This document shows positions 8,857 to 17,535 of a DNA stretch of 64,000 nucleotides, piece by piece. A model generated the notes under the pieces. That model was not told the DNA's origin, did not search any database, and worked only from the letters and a program-made list of their open reading frames with translations. The position numbers and the translations under genes were made by a program. Source of the DNA: Proteobacteria bacterium 005FR1 (GTDB taxonomy: Bacteria; Pseudomonadota; Gammaproteobacteria; Pseudomonadales; Cellvibrionaceae); the NCBI GenBank assembly GCA_026192395.1, contig WACF01000001.1:2354309-2418308 (forward strand). Direction: 5' to 3'. How positions within the stretch are numbered: position 1 is the stretch's first letter; every line of letters begins with the position of its first letter.

Positions 8857-9062
8857 CAGTCGCTAGTCTCTAGTGGACAGTCGCCAGGAGACAGTGGGCA
8901 GTGGGCGGTCTGGACGACAGGGTTCTGCCTGCGTTTCCTTGCGAACCCGTGGATTCCGGCCTGCGCGGGAATGACGCAGGTTTGGAGCCGGTCCCGGTGG
9001 CTGCTAATCGCGGCTGCCGGTGACTGAAGATTGAGACTGGAGATTGGAGGACTGGGGACCGG
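8857..9062. repeat. family B heptad-like repeats around a dispersed palindrome
   Basis: Immediately after the stop of the CocE-type gene the sequence runs CAGTCGCTAGTCTCTAGT and CAGTCGCCAGGAGACAG. About 150 bp later the complementary sense appears (GACTGGAGATTGGAGGACTG, about 9034-9053). Between them lies a palindrome of the dispersed type at 8950-8976 (ATTCCGGC-CTGC-GCGGGAAT, one mismatch). The two repeat arms are in opposite orientation, so the element can fold back. It fills most of the 258-bp gap before the SDR gene. Confidence 0.55.
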
Positions 9063-9114
9063 GGACTGTTTTCTTTACAATGCCGCGCTTCAACAGCAAA
9101 GCGGATAAGAAAAC

Positions 9115-9900
9115 ATGCAGTCCTCCCCCTTCTCTCTCGACAGTTTTTCATTGCAAGGCAAGGTCGCGCTGGTGACAGGCGCATCCAGTGGCATTGGTGC
9201 AACCGTGGCGGAAGGACTTGCCCGCTGCGGGGCCAAGGTGGTCGCAGCGGCGCGGCGCAAGGACCGGCTCGATCAGCTGGTGGCCTCCATTACTGAGCAG
9301 GGCGGACAGGCCATCGCCGTGAACATGGACGTGACGGACCGGGGCAGCATCGCCGCAGCGATGGATGAAGCGCAAGCGGCCTTCGGTACCGTGAACGTCG
9401 TCATCAACAATGCCGGCGTGGCGAGCCCGAAGAATTTCCTGAAAATTGACGATGACGACCGGGATTTCGTCATGGATACCAATTTCAAAGGCGTGTGGAA
9501 CGTTGCCCAGGAAAGTGCAAGGCGAATGGTGGCCGCGAACAGCGGCGGCAGCATCGTGAACATCGCCTCGGTGCTGGGGCTGACCGCCAAACCCGGTCAG
9601 ACCTCCTACTGCGCTTCCAAGGGTGCGGTAGTGCAGCTGACCCGCACCATGTCCCTGGACCTGATGAAGTACAACATCCGGGTGAATGCGATTGCGCCGG
9701 GCTGGTTCAAGACCGAGATCAATGAGGGCTACTTCAACTCGCCTGCCGGGCAGGAATACGTCGAGCGCATGCCGGCCAAGCGTCTGGGGCAGCTGTCGGA
9801 GCTGGTCGGTCCGATCGTGATGTTGTGCAGCGATGCGGCGTCCTTCGTGAATGGCGCCGTGCTGCCGGTGGATGGATCCATTTCAATTGCTGGCATCTAG
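9115..9900 (+). CDS. short-chain dehydrogenase/reductase
   Basis: This 261-residue classical SDR has the cofactor motif TGASSGIG (21-28), the NNAG motif (about 98-101), and the catalytic S152, Y165 and K169 (YCASK). An arginine pair after the second strand (AARRKDR) suggests preference for NADP(H). The C-terminal FVNGAVLPVDGS matches acetoacetyl-CoA reductase, 3-oxoacyl-ACP reductase and gluconate 5-dehydrogenase relatives. The substrate cannot be set from the sequence. It stands alone between repeat-rich sequence and the convergent lipoprotein gene. Confidence 0.85.
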   Translation: MQSSPFSLDSFSLQGKVALVTGASSGIGATVAEGLARCGAKVVAAARRKDRLDQLVASITEQGGQAIAVNMDVTDRGSIAAAMDEAQAAFGTVNVVINNAGVASPKNFLKIDDDDRDFVMDTNFKGVWNVAQESARRMVAANSGGSIVNIASVLGLTAKPGQTSYCASKGAVVQLTRTMSLDLMKYNIRVNAIAPGWFKTEINEGYFNSPAGQEYVERMPAKRLGQLSELVGPIVMLCSDAASFVNGAVLPVDGSISIAGI

Positions 9901-9917
9901 GTACTGACGCCCGCCTG

Positions 9918-10298
9918 TCACTGCGGGAGGCAATTCGCCTCCCGCAGTTCCCAGCGCTTTCCGGTACTTTCCTGTAACAGAATGCAGTCCTCGCCGCTGA
10001 CCAGCAGCTGAAAGCGCTCGGGATTGCCCAGGTCGCGTCCGGGCAGACGGTGGCCCTGGGGATCGCGCTGGGGCCTGCGCTCCACCAATAGCACGCTGCT
10101 GTCGGCGAAAGGATGTTCGGCCAGGGTCACCGTGTAAGCGCCCGCGGCCTTGGCAATAATCTGCTCCAGCTCCGCGCGCGCCGCATCGCTCTGCTCCGCC
10201 AGACGCGCCGGCGCTTCATGCTGCAGAGTACCGTTCTTGCAGCCCGTCATGGCCGCCAGTAGCAACAGCGGCAGTGCTGTCCTGATCACTTTCATCAT
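9918..10298 (-). CDS. small putative lipoprotein
   Basis: A 126-residue protein beginning with a hydrophobic signal sequence and a lipobox-like LLAAMTGC, giving Cys20 as the lipidated residue. The -3 residue is Met rather than Leu, which is a little unusual. The mature part has no recognised domain and contains two further cysteines near the C-terminus (GEDC and EANC), which could form a disulfide. It starts 1 bp after the stop of the S41 peptidase gene, so the two are almost certainly co-transcribed. A role linked to that peptidase is likely, but nothing specific can be said. Confidence 0.65.
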   Translation of the reverse strand: MMKVIRTALPLLLLAAMTGCKNGTLQHEAPARLAEQSDAARAELEQIIAKAAGAYTVTLAEHPFADSSVLLVERRPQRDPQGHRLPGRDLGNPERFQLLVSGEDCILLQESTGKRWELREANCLPQ

Positions 10299-10299
10299 T

Positions 10300-11931
10300 C
10301 TACTCTCGCCGCTCTACGACCCGCCCCTGCAGTGCAGGCGACTTGATGACCCGTCCGTTAACAGCCGAGAGGCTGGACGGCGCTGCCAGTGAGGCGCCCA
10401 TTTTCTGCTGAGCGCTGCTCGCCGCCAGCGAACAGGGGTTATCGGGATTGGCCCGATAATGCAGCGCCGCTGCCAGGCGAGCTTCGGCGGGATCGCCGAG
10501 CTGGTGGGTGAAGTCATCGCCCACCTCGCATCCAGGTAGCGGTTCGCCCGGATTGCTGACTGCGTTCTGGGGCGAGAAGCCATCGGCGTAATCGCTGAAG
10601 CCCTTGGCGTTCTCGTTCTGGAACTGGATGGTGAAGTAGGTGGTGCCGCAGTTGTCCTCGGGATAGAAGCCGTAGGGCTTGCCACAGGTGGTCGAGCCGA
10701 TCTGGATTACCTCCACATCGACGCCGCGCAAGGCGTTGATAATGGATTCGCTGGCGGAGCAGGTGTCGGGACCGGTAAGGACGAACACCCGATCAAGTCC
10801 GAGATTTGGCAGGGGCTGACCTTTGGTCACGGAAAAACCCACCGCTTCGTCCAAAAACGGGAAAGGGTCGTTTTCGGCGCTGCGCTTGTCGTTGAAGGTC
10901 ATGGTCTCGAAAACGCGACCGTTGATCTGGCCGGGACCGGCAATCATGTAGGCCAGCTGGCTGGCGATGGCCAGATAGCCGCCGCCGTTGTAACGCACAT
11001 CCAGCACCAGATCTGCAACGCCGCCGCCTGCCTGCAACTGCTCCACTGCCTGCTTCAGGCCTGCCTCGGCGGTGCCGATATGGTCATTGAAAAGGATGTA
11101 GCCCACTTCATTGTTTGCGCCCACGCGAGCGACTTCCAGAACCGGTGTACTCTCCGCATTCTCCGCGATCAGGGTCACGTCGCGCTCGGCGCCATCCAGC
11201 TCGCGAATGCGCAGCGTGTGGCTCTCCCCCGACTCGCTGGGCCACAAGCCGGCGTTGAACACGTCTGCACCACTGCCGTTGATCAGGTCGTGGCCGTCGA
11301 CCTCCACCACCCGCTGACCGCGAGACAGGTTAGCGCTCGCGGCAGGCGAGCCCGGCTCCACGTAGGTGACCAGCACCTCGCGCGGTGGCGAGTTTTCGAT
11401 AATGGACCAGACCACACCGTAGCCCACCGAGGTGCCAGATTGCGAAAGGCTCCGGTACTCACTGGTCGGCATGTGGAAGTGAAACTGATCCTTGGGCTTG
11501 CCGGAGGCGGTTTTCGCATCGGTTTTCAACAGGTCGAAGTATTCCAACTTGTCGTTGTGGTCGAAGGGATTGCGGTCGACGATCTCGTCGTACCAGAGGT
11601 AGGTTTCATTGCTCCAGGAGCGGATAAAATTGCGTTCATCCAGGCCGGTGCCCAGCCGATCAGGGTAGGCGCTGTTGGTGCTCGGATCGATACCCGTGCG
11701 CGGGACTGCGCAGCGGTCGGCGAAATCGCTGGCGGGCTTGAACTCGCCTGCTACCCAGCCGGTATCGTCGAGATAGGTAACGCCATTGCCGCCGTCACTG
11801 CCACCACCGCCGCCGCAGCCCGCAAGGGCACTCAAACCGAAAATAACAATGGCGTTCAGGCGCAGGAAAGAAGGATGAAGCGGGTGAAACCGGGGCCATT
11901 CTCTGGCCGACGAATCCTTGATCATAGGCAC
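10300..11931 (-). CDS. S41 family peptidase, lipoprotein
   Basis: The GTG at 11931 is preceded by GGGAGA at good spacing; an ATG 6 bp further in is an alternative. From the GTG the protein has 543 residues, with a lipobox LSALAGC at about residues 33-39 followed by a Gly/Ser-rich tether, so it is probably outer-membrane anchored. A PDZ-like segment lies near the middle (VLVTYVEPGSPAASANLSRG). The tail-specific protease core follows, with TGPDTCSASESI carrying the probable catalytic serine and the downstream Glu of the SxxxE pattern. Family members degrade periplasmic or secreted proteins. It forms a two-gene unit with the small lipoprotein downstream. Confidence 0.85.
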   Translation of the reverse strand: MPMIKDSSAREWPRFHPLHPSFLRLNAIVIFGLSALAGCGGGGGSDGGNGVTYLDDTGWVAGEFKPASDFADRCAVPRTGIDPSTNSAYPDRLGTGLDERNFIRSWSNETYLWYDEIVDRNPFDHNDKLEYFDLLKTDAKTASGKPKDQFHFHMPTSEYRSLSQSGTSVGYGVVWSIIENSPPREVLVTYVEPGSPAASANLSRGQRVVEVDGHDLINGSGADVFNAGLWPSESGESHTLRIRELDGAERDVTLIAENAESTPVLEVARVGANNEVGYILFNDHIGTAEAGLKQAVEQLQAGGGVADLVLDVRYNGGGYLAIASQLAYMIAGPGQINGRVFETMTFNDKRSAENDPFPFLDEAVGFSVTKGQPLPNLGLDRVFVLTGPDTCSASESIINALRGVDVEVIQIGSTTCGKPYGFYPEDNCGTTYFTIQFQNENAKGFSDYADGFSPQNAVSNPGEPLPGCEVGDDFTHQLGDPAEARLAAALHYRANPDNPCSLAASSAQQKMGASLAAPSSLSAVNGRVIKSPALQGRVVERRE

Positions 11932-12191
11932 GGGCAACTCTCCCGGAGCTGGCTTTGTGAACGAAGATAGGTGGAACGGAGCTGTTAGCAATCGGCTGAT
12001 CATAGGTTAGCCAAGCCGCAAACTCCAGCTGAAGGAGCCGGGCTGCGCACTGGATCACCTGAGGTGTCTTCAGGGCGAAAGGCGATGCGGAATGGCGCGC
12101 CACGGAATCCTTCCGGGCCTTTTCGGTCATAATGCCCGCCAGCAAACCAGCCAACCGGCCCATTCCCTTTCGCAGAATTCTGGAGAAAGCA

Positions 12192-14354
12192 ATGCGTAGA
12201 AGAATCCTGGCTTCCCTGTTACTGCTGATGTCTTCTTACGGCTATGCCGTTGAGGGCATGTGGCAGCCACACCAGTTACCGCAGCTCGGTGCGCAGCTGA
12301 AAGAACTGGGGCTGAAGATCGACCCCGAAAAGCTCGCCGGCCTTTCCGACTTCCCGATGAATGCCATCGTCAGCCTGGGTGGCTGCAGTGCCTCATTCGT
12401 TTCGCCCAAAGGGCTGGTGGCGACCAATCACCACTGCGTCTACGGCTCGTTGCAGTACGCCAGTACGCCGGAAAACAACGTCCTGGAAAACGGTTTTGTG
12501 GCCAGCAGCCTGGAAGAAGAGGTCCCGGCTGCACCCGGCTCACGGGTCTACGTCACTGAGGAAGTTACCGAGGTGACCCATCAGGTGCTGGAGGGCGTGA
12601 GCGACGAGATGAGCGGTCAGGCCCGATACCAGCAGATCGAGGACAACATCAAGCGCCTTATTCAGGAATGTGAAGCGCAGGGCGGCTATCGCTGTGGTGT
12701 ACCGGCTTATCACCACGGCATGGAGTACTACCTGGTCAAGCGTCTGGAAATTCGCGACGTGCGTCTGGTGTATGCACCGCCCGCCAGCATCGGTAAGTAC
12801 GGTGGCGATATCGACAATTGGCAGTGGCCGCGCCACACCGGCGACTTCGGCTTCTATCGCGCCTATGTGAGCCCCGATGGCAAGCCCGCCGACTATGCCG
12901 AAGAGAACGTGCCCTACAAGCCCGCCAACTTCCTGCGCATCGACGCCTCGGGCGTAAAGGAAGGCGACTTCGTGATGGCGCTTGGTTATCCGGGCAGAAC
13001 CAATCGCTATCGTACCGCCGACGAAGTGGAAAACCAGTTCACCTGGTTCTATCCCAATGCGCGGGTGATTCGCGAAGATCTCATCGAAGTGATCACCGAC
13101 AGCTCCTTGCCGGAGAGTCAGGCTCGCCTGAGTTACGAGAGCACCATCGCCAGCCTCGCCAACTACGCGAAGAACTACCGCTCGATGGTCGAGAGTTATG
13201 GCAAGAGCGACTTTTTGCAGCGGCGCCAGCAAACCGAGCAGGCGCTGACGAAGTGGATCGAGAGCGACGCGGATCGCAAGATGGAATACGGTCCGGCCCT
13301 TCACGAACTGGCACAGCTGATCAATACAGAGCAGGCGGTGCAGGCACGGGATCTGATTCTCGGCTACATGAGCTACGCCGCGCTGCCGACGGTTGCGGAA
13401 AGTCTTTACCGCCTGGCCGTCGAAAAGCAAAAACCGGATTTCGAGCGTGAACCGGGATACCAGGAGCGAGACATGGCCCAGTTCCGCCAGTCCATTCAGC
13501 GGCTGTCGCGACGCTTCGATCCCCAAGTAGACAAGGCCATTCTCCAGTATCTGCTGACCCGCTACGCGGAGCTCCCTGAAGATCAGCGCGTGGATGCTAT
13601 CGACGCGTTTTACGGCATTGACAAGTCAACCACGGCGGAGCAACTACAGCAGCGAATCGATCAGCTCTACGCCAACACGGAGTTGGATCAGGAAGCCGCT
13701 CGGATGGCCTGGCTAGACAGGTCTCCGGAAGCATTCCGGGAGAGCGAAGATCCTTTCATTCGATACGCCGTTGCCACGCACGACGCGCGCATGGCGCTGG
13801 AAGAGGAAGAAGAAGAGCGCACTGGCAAGATGCAGCAGTACCGCTCCCATTACATGTCGGCGATGGTCGACTTCAAGCGCGCCCAGAATGAACCCGTCTA
13901 TGCGGATGCCAACAGTACCTTGCGTGTAACCTTCGGCACCGTGCAGGGCAACGAACCCCGCGATGGCTTGAAGAACCTCCCCTTCACCACCCTGGAAGGA
14001 ATCCTGGAGAAGAATACCGGCGAAGATCCCTTTGATGCACCGGAGAAACAGTTGGAGTTGATTCGAGAGCAGACCTACGGCCCCTACGAGCTGGAAAGTC
14101 TCGATTCAGTGCCAGTGAATTTCCTCGCCGATGTGGACATCACCGGCGGCAACTCCGGTTCGGCGATCATGAATGGCGAGGCGCAGTTGGTGGGTTTGCT
14201 ATTCGATGGCGTTTACGAAAGCATTATCGGCGACTGGGATTTCGATGAAGAAAAGAACCGCGCGATCGCGGTCGATGCCCGCTACATGCTGTGGGTGATG
14301 AAGTATGTGGACGGTGCAGAGAACCTGCTGAAAGAACTGACCATCGTCGAATAG
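12192..14354 (+). CDS. S46 family dipeptidyl-peptidase (DPP7-like)
   Basis: A 720-residue secreted serine peptidase. The ATG at 12192 follows GGAGA and opens a signal peptide (residues 1-20, ending YGYAVEG). The chymotrypsin-like triad is visible as H81 (ATNHHC) and S655 (TGGNSGS), with the aspartate in the intervening region. Gly673 in LLFDGVYES occupies the position that is Arg in DPP11 and Gly in DPP7. From family knowledge that predicts release of dipeptides with a hydrophobic or neutral penultimate residue rather than Asp/Glu. The stop codon TAG is the first part of a family B repeat. Confidence 0.88.
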   Translation: MRRRILASLLLLMSSYGYAVEGMWQPHQLPQLGAQLKELGLKIDPEKLAGLSDFPMNAIVSLGGCSASFVSPKGLVATNHHCVYGSLQYASTPENNVLENGFVASSLEEEVPAAPGSRVYVTEEVTEVTHQVLEGVSDEMSGQARYQQIEDNIKRLIQECEAQGGYRCGVPAYHHGMEYYLVKRLEIRDVRLVYAPPASIGKYGGDIDNWQWPRHTGDFGFYRAYVSPDGKPADYAEENVPYKPANFLRIDASGVKEGDFVMALGYPGRTNRYRTADEVENQFTWFYPNARVIREDLIEVITDSSLPESQARLSYESTIASLANYAKNYRSMVESYGKSDFLQRRQQTEQALTKWIESDADRKMEYGPALHELAQLINTEQAVQARDLILGYMSYAALPTVAESLYRLAVEKQKPDFEREPGYQERDMAQFRQSIQRLSRRFDPQVDKAILQYLLTRYAELPEDQRVDAIDAFYGIDKSTTAEQLQQRIDQLYANTELDQEAARMAWLDRSPEAFRESEDPFIRYAVATHDARMALEEEEEERTGKMQQYRSHYMSAMVDFKRAQNEPVYADANSTLRVTFGTVQGNEPRDGLKNLPFTTLEGILEKNTGEDPFDAPEKQLELIREQTYGPYELESLDSVPVNFLADVDITGGNSGSAIMNGEAQLVGLLFDGVYESIIGDWDFDEEKNRAIAVDARYMLWVMKYVDGAENLLKELTIVE

Positions 14355-14368
14355 TCGCCAGTCGGCTA
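14353..14368. repeat. family B repeat overlapping a stop codon
   Basis: The stop codon of the S46 peptidase gene is embedded in TAGTCGCCAGTCGGC, a short family B unit like those that follow the CocE-type, proB and ettA genes. Confidence 0.45.
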
Positions 14369-14383
14369 TTTCACTGCGGCATG

Positions 14384-14456
14384 CCGGCGCAGGCCGGAAT
14401 CCATGAACGGAGCACCAAGCTGCCTATGGAAAAACATGGATTCCGGCCTGCGCCGG
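14384..14456. repeat. paired dispersed palindromes forming a 22-bp inverted repeat
   Basis: Two copies of the dispersed palindrome face each other. The first spans 14381-14405 and the second 14435-14464. Bases 14384-14405 and 14435-14456 are a perfect 22-bp inverted repeat with a 29-nt loop. It lies between the convergent S46 gene and the minus-strand secreted-protein gene, where it could act as a bidirectional transcript end, although there is no T-run. Confidence 0.75.
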
Positions 14457-14486
14457 AATGACGCCTAGAGCATCGAGCGGACGACT

Positions 14487-15530
14487 TTATTCTTCGTCCC
14501 CCACGTTGCCGGTGACCTTTTCGCCGCGAGCTTCCTGAGCACGCGCACCTTGCAAAATGCCTGGCAGAGCAATATTGCCTTCGTGACAAGCGTATTCGTA
14601 GACCGGCCCTTCGGTGGTGGTGAAGGTCATTTCACCGCGCCATACCTGTGAATAGTATTCCGGGTCCTCAACAGCGAATTCGTAAAGAATCTCGTTATCG
14701 GACCAGCGGGTAAAGCGCTCGGTCACCTTGCCTTTTTCCGACATGTACACCGGCCCGCGGCGACCTTGTTGCGGATTCCAGTTGACGGTTTCCACCACCA
14801 GTGTGTCTCCATCCCAATAGCCGATGCTGTCGCCCAGCCACTGGTGCAGTTCTTCAGGGCGATGGTTTTCGTCGTCGCCAATGGGAATGATGCGCGCATC
14901 GTGCACCATTTCCACCAGAATCATCAGATGATCGGGCGTCTGCACGAAGTGGTAGTTGTTGTTATACAACACGTTCAGCATGGGGGGGCCGCCGGTGCCG
15001 CCAAAGCCGATCAGGCAGCGGTCGGCCAGCGTGCGGGTCTCTGGGTTGTCGCTGGCGAACTTGCGTTCGGCACGTCGCTCGGCAACTTTGGCATGGCCCT
15101 GTTTGGAAAACGGAATCTGGCCGTCTGCGGGATCGACGATCCATGACGAACGGATCTCACCTTTCACGACGCCGTGATGCTTGCCCGGATCCACCCAAAA
15201 GGCGTTGTACCCACCGCCGGAAAGCAGGTCGCTACCGTCCAGCAGGGTTGCGTTTTCCTCGTCGCTGTTCGGCTTTGCATCTTCAGCAATGCGCACGTTG
15301 TAAAAATCCCGTCCCTCGATTTCGGCGGCCTCTTCAGGAGTCAGTACCAGCTTGTCGACTCCGTCCTTCCGCTCCAGATCGGTGACGGACACATTGGTCC
15401 AAATGCCCTGGAAACTTGGCTTGCCATCAGGCATGCGCGGCGGTTCGTAGTCACGGGCGGCGCTCAGGGTGCTGAAAGTCAGACAAGCGAGCAGGCAGGA
15501 ACTGGAAACGGCAAATTTGAGATTGGTCAT
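14487..15530 (-). CDS. secreted protein of unknown function
   Basis: A 347-residue protein with a clear signal peptide (basic MTNLK, hydrophobic core, cleavage after TLSAA near residue 25). The mature part contains PDGKPSFQGIWTN near the start and YWDGDTLVVETVNWN near residue 240. These are signatures I associate with a large, uncharacterised family of secreted proteins found in multiple copies in acidobacteria and marine proteobacteria. Four cysteines lie in the visible sequence (three after the signal peptide). No catalytic motif is apparent. It is convergent with the S46 peptidase and divergent from pdsO. Confidence 0.7.
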   Translation of the reverse strand: MTNLKFAVSSSCLLACLTFSTLSAARDYEPPRMPDGKPSFQGIWTNVSVTDLERKDGVDKLVLTPEEAAEIEGRDFYNVRIAEDAKPNSDEENATLLDGSDLLSGGGYNAFWVDPGKHHGVVKGEIRSSWIVDPADGQIPFSKQGHAKVAERRAERKFASDNPETRTLADRCLIGFGGTGGPPMLNVLYNNNYHFVQTPDHLMILVEMVHDARIIPIGDDENHRPEELHQWLGDSIGYWDGDTLVVETVNWNPQQGRRGPVYMSEKGKVTERFTRWSDNEILYEFAVEDPEYYSQVWRGEMTFTTTEGPVYEYACHEGNIALPGILQGARAQEARGEKVTGNVGDEE

Positions 15531-15863
15531 GGTTTTTTATCTCTTATTTTTCCAAAGACGTGTACTTGAACGTTCACGCCGGGTAAACGAGGCGTGCATC
15601 CCGCCGCCGGGTCAAGCCAAGTACTTTACCCCGCAAGTTTTTTGCGAACAAGAACACCGGGTTAGCTCCCGGTCACACCGGAGGCCATCATTCGCCACAA
15701 TTCACCGGCACCCTGCCCTTTTCCCGCCACGTCCCCGGTCCGCTCACGCCGTTAAATAGCTCCCAAGCCAAGACAAGTCGCTCTGGCGCTTGCACCACTC
15801 AGGCTGTGCAAAGAAATGTACAGAAACACAAACAGAACTATTGTCACTTGGGAGATTCTCACT
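15531..15863. promoter_or_regulatory. divergent intergenic region upstream of pdsO with inverted repeat
   Basis: These 333 bp separate the secreted-protein gene (minus) and pdsO (plus). An inverted repeat TTGCAC-N10-GTGCAA (15790-15811) lies about 53 bp before the pdsO start codon. It is a candidate operator, perhaps for PdsR, but only its symmetry and position support that. No clear -35/-10 pair is visible. Confidence 0.3.
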
Positions 15864-16559
15864 ATGAAGAAAGCATTACTTGCCACCAGCATCGCCATAG
15901 CGTCCACCACCGCCGCCGTAACCCCCGCCTCTGCCGGGGAAACGACGACCGGCCTGAAGCAGGGCGCGGTGTTTTCGACCTCCGCCGTTGTCGGCGCAGC
16001 CGCGGGCGGACCGCTGGGCTTTGTGATCGGCGCCCTGGGTGGCGCCTATCTGGGCGAACAGATCAGGAAAGCGGATCAATCAGACGTCACTGAACTTGAA
16101 TTAGCGGAGCAAAAAATGCGCGTATCGGAACTGCGAACTCGATTGGCACGAGCGGATGCAAAAGTGGGCGAACTCTCGCAGCTGGCGATGGACACCCTGG
16201 AATTCCAGGTGCTGTTCCACACTGGCGCCGATCAGCTCACCGAACGTGGCGAAGCCCGCGTTGCCGCGCTGGCCAATTTTCTGAACAAGCACCCCAATCT
16301 GTCGGTAAAGCTGACCGGCTATGCGGACCCCCGCGGGACTGATGAATACAACAATGTCCTGGCCGAGTACCGCGCCCGATCGGTGGAGGATGCCCTGATC
16401 GAACTGGGTATCGATTCCTACCGGATCGAACGCCAGTCCTTCGGCGCGGACAAGTCCATCGCTCCCAAAGGTGATCATGAGGCCTACGCAATGGAGCGAC
16501 GCGTGGATATCGAGATCTTCAACCCGGTGATGGCGGAAAACCTCGTTCAAGCTCACTGA
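15864..16559 (+). CDS. pdsO: PdsO, sortase-associated OmpA family protein
   Basis: The ATG at 15864 is preceded by GGGAGA. The 231-residue product has a signal peptide (cleavage after PASA, about residue 24), a glycine-rich membrane-like hairpin (VVGAAAGGPLGFVIGALGGAYLG, about 42-65), a short coiled coil (75-105) and a C-terminal OmpA peptidoglycan-binding domain (about 110-225; TGYADPRGTDEYNNVLAEYRA). The Gly-rich hairpin, the OmpA domain, and the position directly before a response regulator and an unusual histidine kinase match the proteobacterial dedicated sortase (Pds) system. A strong terminator follows, so pdsR and pdsS may have their own promoter. Confidence 0.82.
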   Translation: MKKALLATSIAIASTTAAVTPASAGETTTGLKQGAVFSTSAVVGAAAGGPLGFVIGALGGAYLGEQIRKADQSDVTELELAEQKMRVSELRTRLARADAKVGELSQLAMDTLEFQVLFHTGADQLTERGEARVAALANFLNKHPNLSVKLTGYADPRGTDEYNNVLAEYRARSVEDALIELGIDSYRIERQSFGADKSIAPKGDHEAYAMERRVDIEIFNPVMAENLVQAH

Positions 16560-16582
16560 TTGCTTGGCTCTCCTCAGCCCCT

Positions 16583-16608
16583 GCCCGAGCCCACGCTCGG
16601 GCTTTTTT
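16583..16608 (+). terminator. intrinsic terminator after pdsO
   Basis: A perfect 8-bp stem GCCCGAGC / GCTCGGGC with loop CCAC is followed directly by six T residues (16603-16608), 24 bp after the pdsO stop. Confidence 0.92.
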
Positions 16609-16674
16609 GCTTAAGGGACCTCAATCGTCCGCAAGCGCCACGGCAGACCGCCAACTGTGCTATTTTCAGCGCCT

Positions 16675-17370
16675 ATGAAAAGAGAAATCGCCATTGTGGA
16701 AGACGAGGCCGCCCTGGCCGCCAACTACCGGGACGCCTTGAGTCGGCATGGTTATCGGGTGAAGCTCTACAGCAACCGCCCGGAAGCGCTCGCGGCCTTC
16801 CAGTCAAAACTGCCGGATCTGGCCATAATCGACGTCGGTCTCGGTGATGAAATTGAGGGCGGTTTCGACCTGTGCCGTGATCTACGGTCCATGGCGCCTA
16901 ACCTGCCGATCATTTTTCTCACGGCCCGGGACAGCGAATTCGATGCGATTTCCGGCTTGCGTCTTGGCGCGGATGATTACCTCACCAAGGACATCAGCCA
17001 ACCTCACATGCTGGCGCGCATCGTGGCCCTGTTTCGCCGTATCGACGCCCTGCGGGCACCGGCGCAGCAGGACGAGGAAATCGTTCGCGGTCCGCTGCGC
17101 TTGAACCTGGATCGCATGTCGGTGCAATGGCAGGAGCAGCCCATCGATCTGACCGTGACGGAATTCTGGATCGTCCACGCCTTGGCCAAGCGGCCCGGCC
17201 ACGTGAAAAACCGTCAGCAGCTGATGGATGCAGCCAATGTCGTGCTGGACGATAATTCCATCACCTCGCACATCAAACGAATCCGCAAGAAATTCCAGCA
17301 AATCGATGAAAGCTTCGACGCATTGCAAACCGCTTACGGGATGGGGTATCGCTGGACCAGTAGCCCTTAG
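16675..17370 (+). CDS. pdsR: PdsR, response regulator of the dedicated sortase system
   Basis: A 231-residue OmpR/PhoB-type regulator. The receiver has the acidic pair E9-D10, the phospho-acceptor D53 (AIIDVGLGD), T83 and K105. The C-terminal winged helix (about 130-231) ends in NSITSHIKRIRKKF and YGMGYRW. The ATG at 16675 is the family-consistent start; a TTG 18 bp upstream is less likely. It sits between pdsO and pdsS, the conserved order of the Pds regulatory genes, and should be phosphorylated by PdsS. Expected targets are the sortase and its substrate, neither of which is in this window. Confidence 0.88.
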   Translation: MKREIAIVEDEAALAANYRDALSRHGYRVKLYSNRPEALAAFQSKLPDLAIIDVGLGDEIEGGFDLCRDLRSMAPNLPIIFLTARDSEFDAISGLRLGADDYLTKDISQPHMLARIVALFRRIDALRAPAQQDEEIVRGPLRLNLDRMSVQWQEQPIDLTVTEFWIVHALAKRPGHVKNRQQLMDAANVVLDDNSITSHIKRIRKKFQQIDESFDALQTAYGMGYRWTSSP

Positions 17371-17404
17371 CACCGCCCTTCGACCCGTATCGCCAGAAAC
17401 CCCT

Positions 17405-17433
17405 GCGTCATTCCGGCGTAGGCCGGAATCCAC
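17405..17433. repeat. dispersed palindrome in the pdsR-pdsS gap
   Basis: ATTCCGGC-GTAG-GCCGGAAT with perfect 8-bp arms, flanked by GTC on the left and CCAC on the right. It lies between two co-directional genes, unlike most other copies in the window, which sit between convergent genes. Confidence 0.75.
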
Positions 17434-17535
17434 ACTGATCTGCGCAAAGGCTGGATCTTGGCGGCGTTCCGCCATTCGAGCTCTCGCACCCTCCAAGCCG
17501 CAAGGCTCAATTTCCGTCGAGAAACCTCCCCTCCC

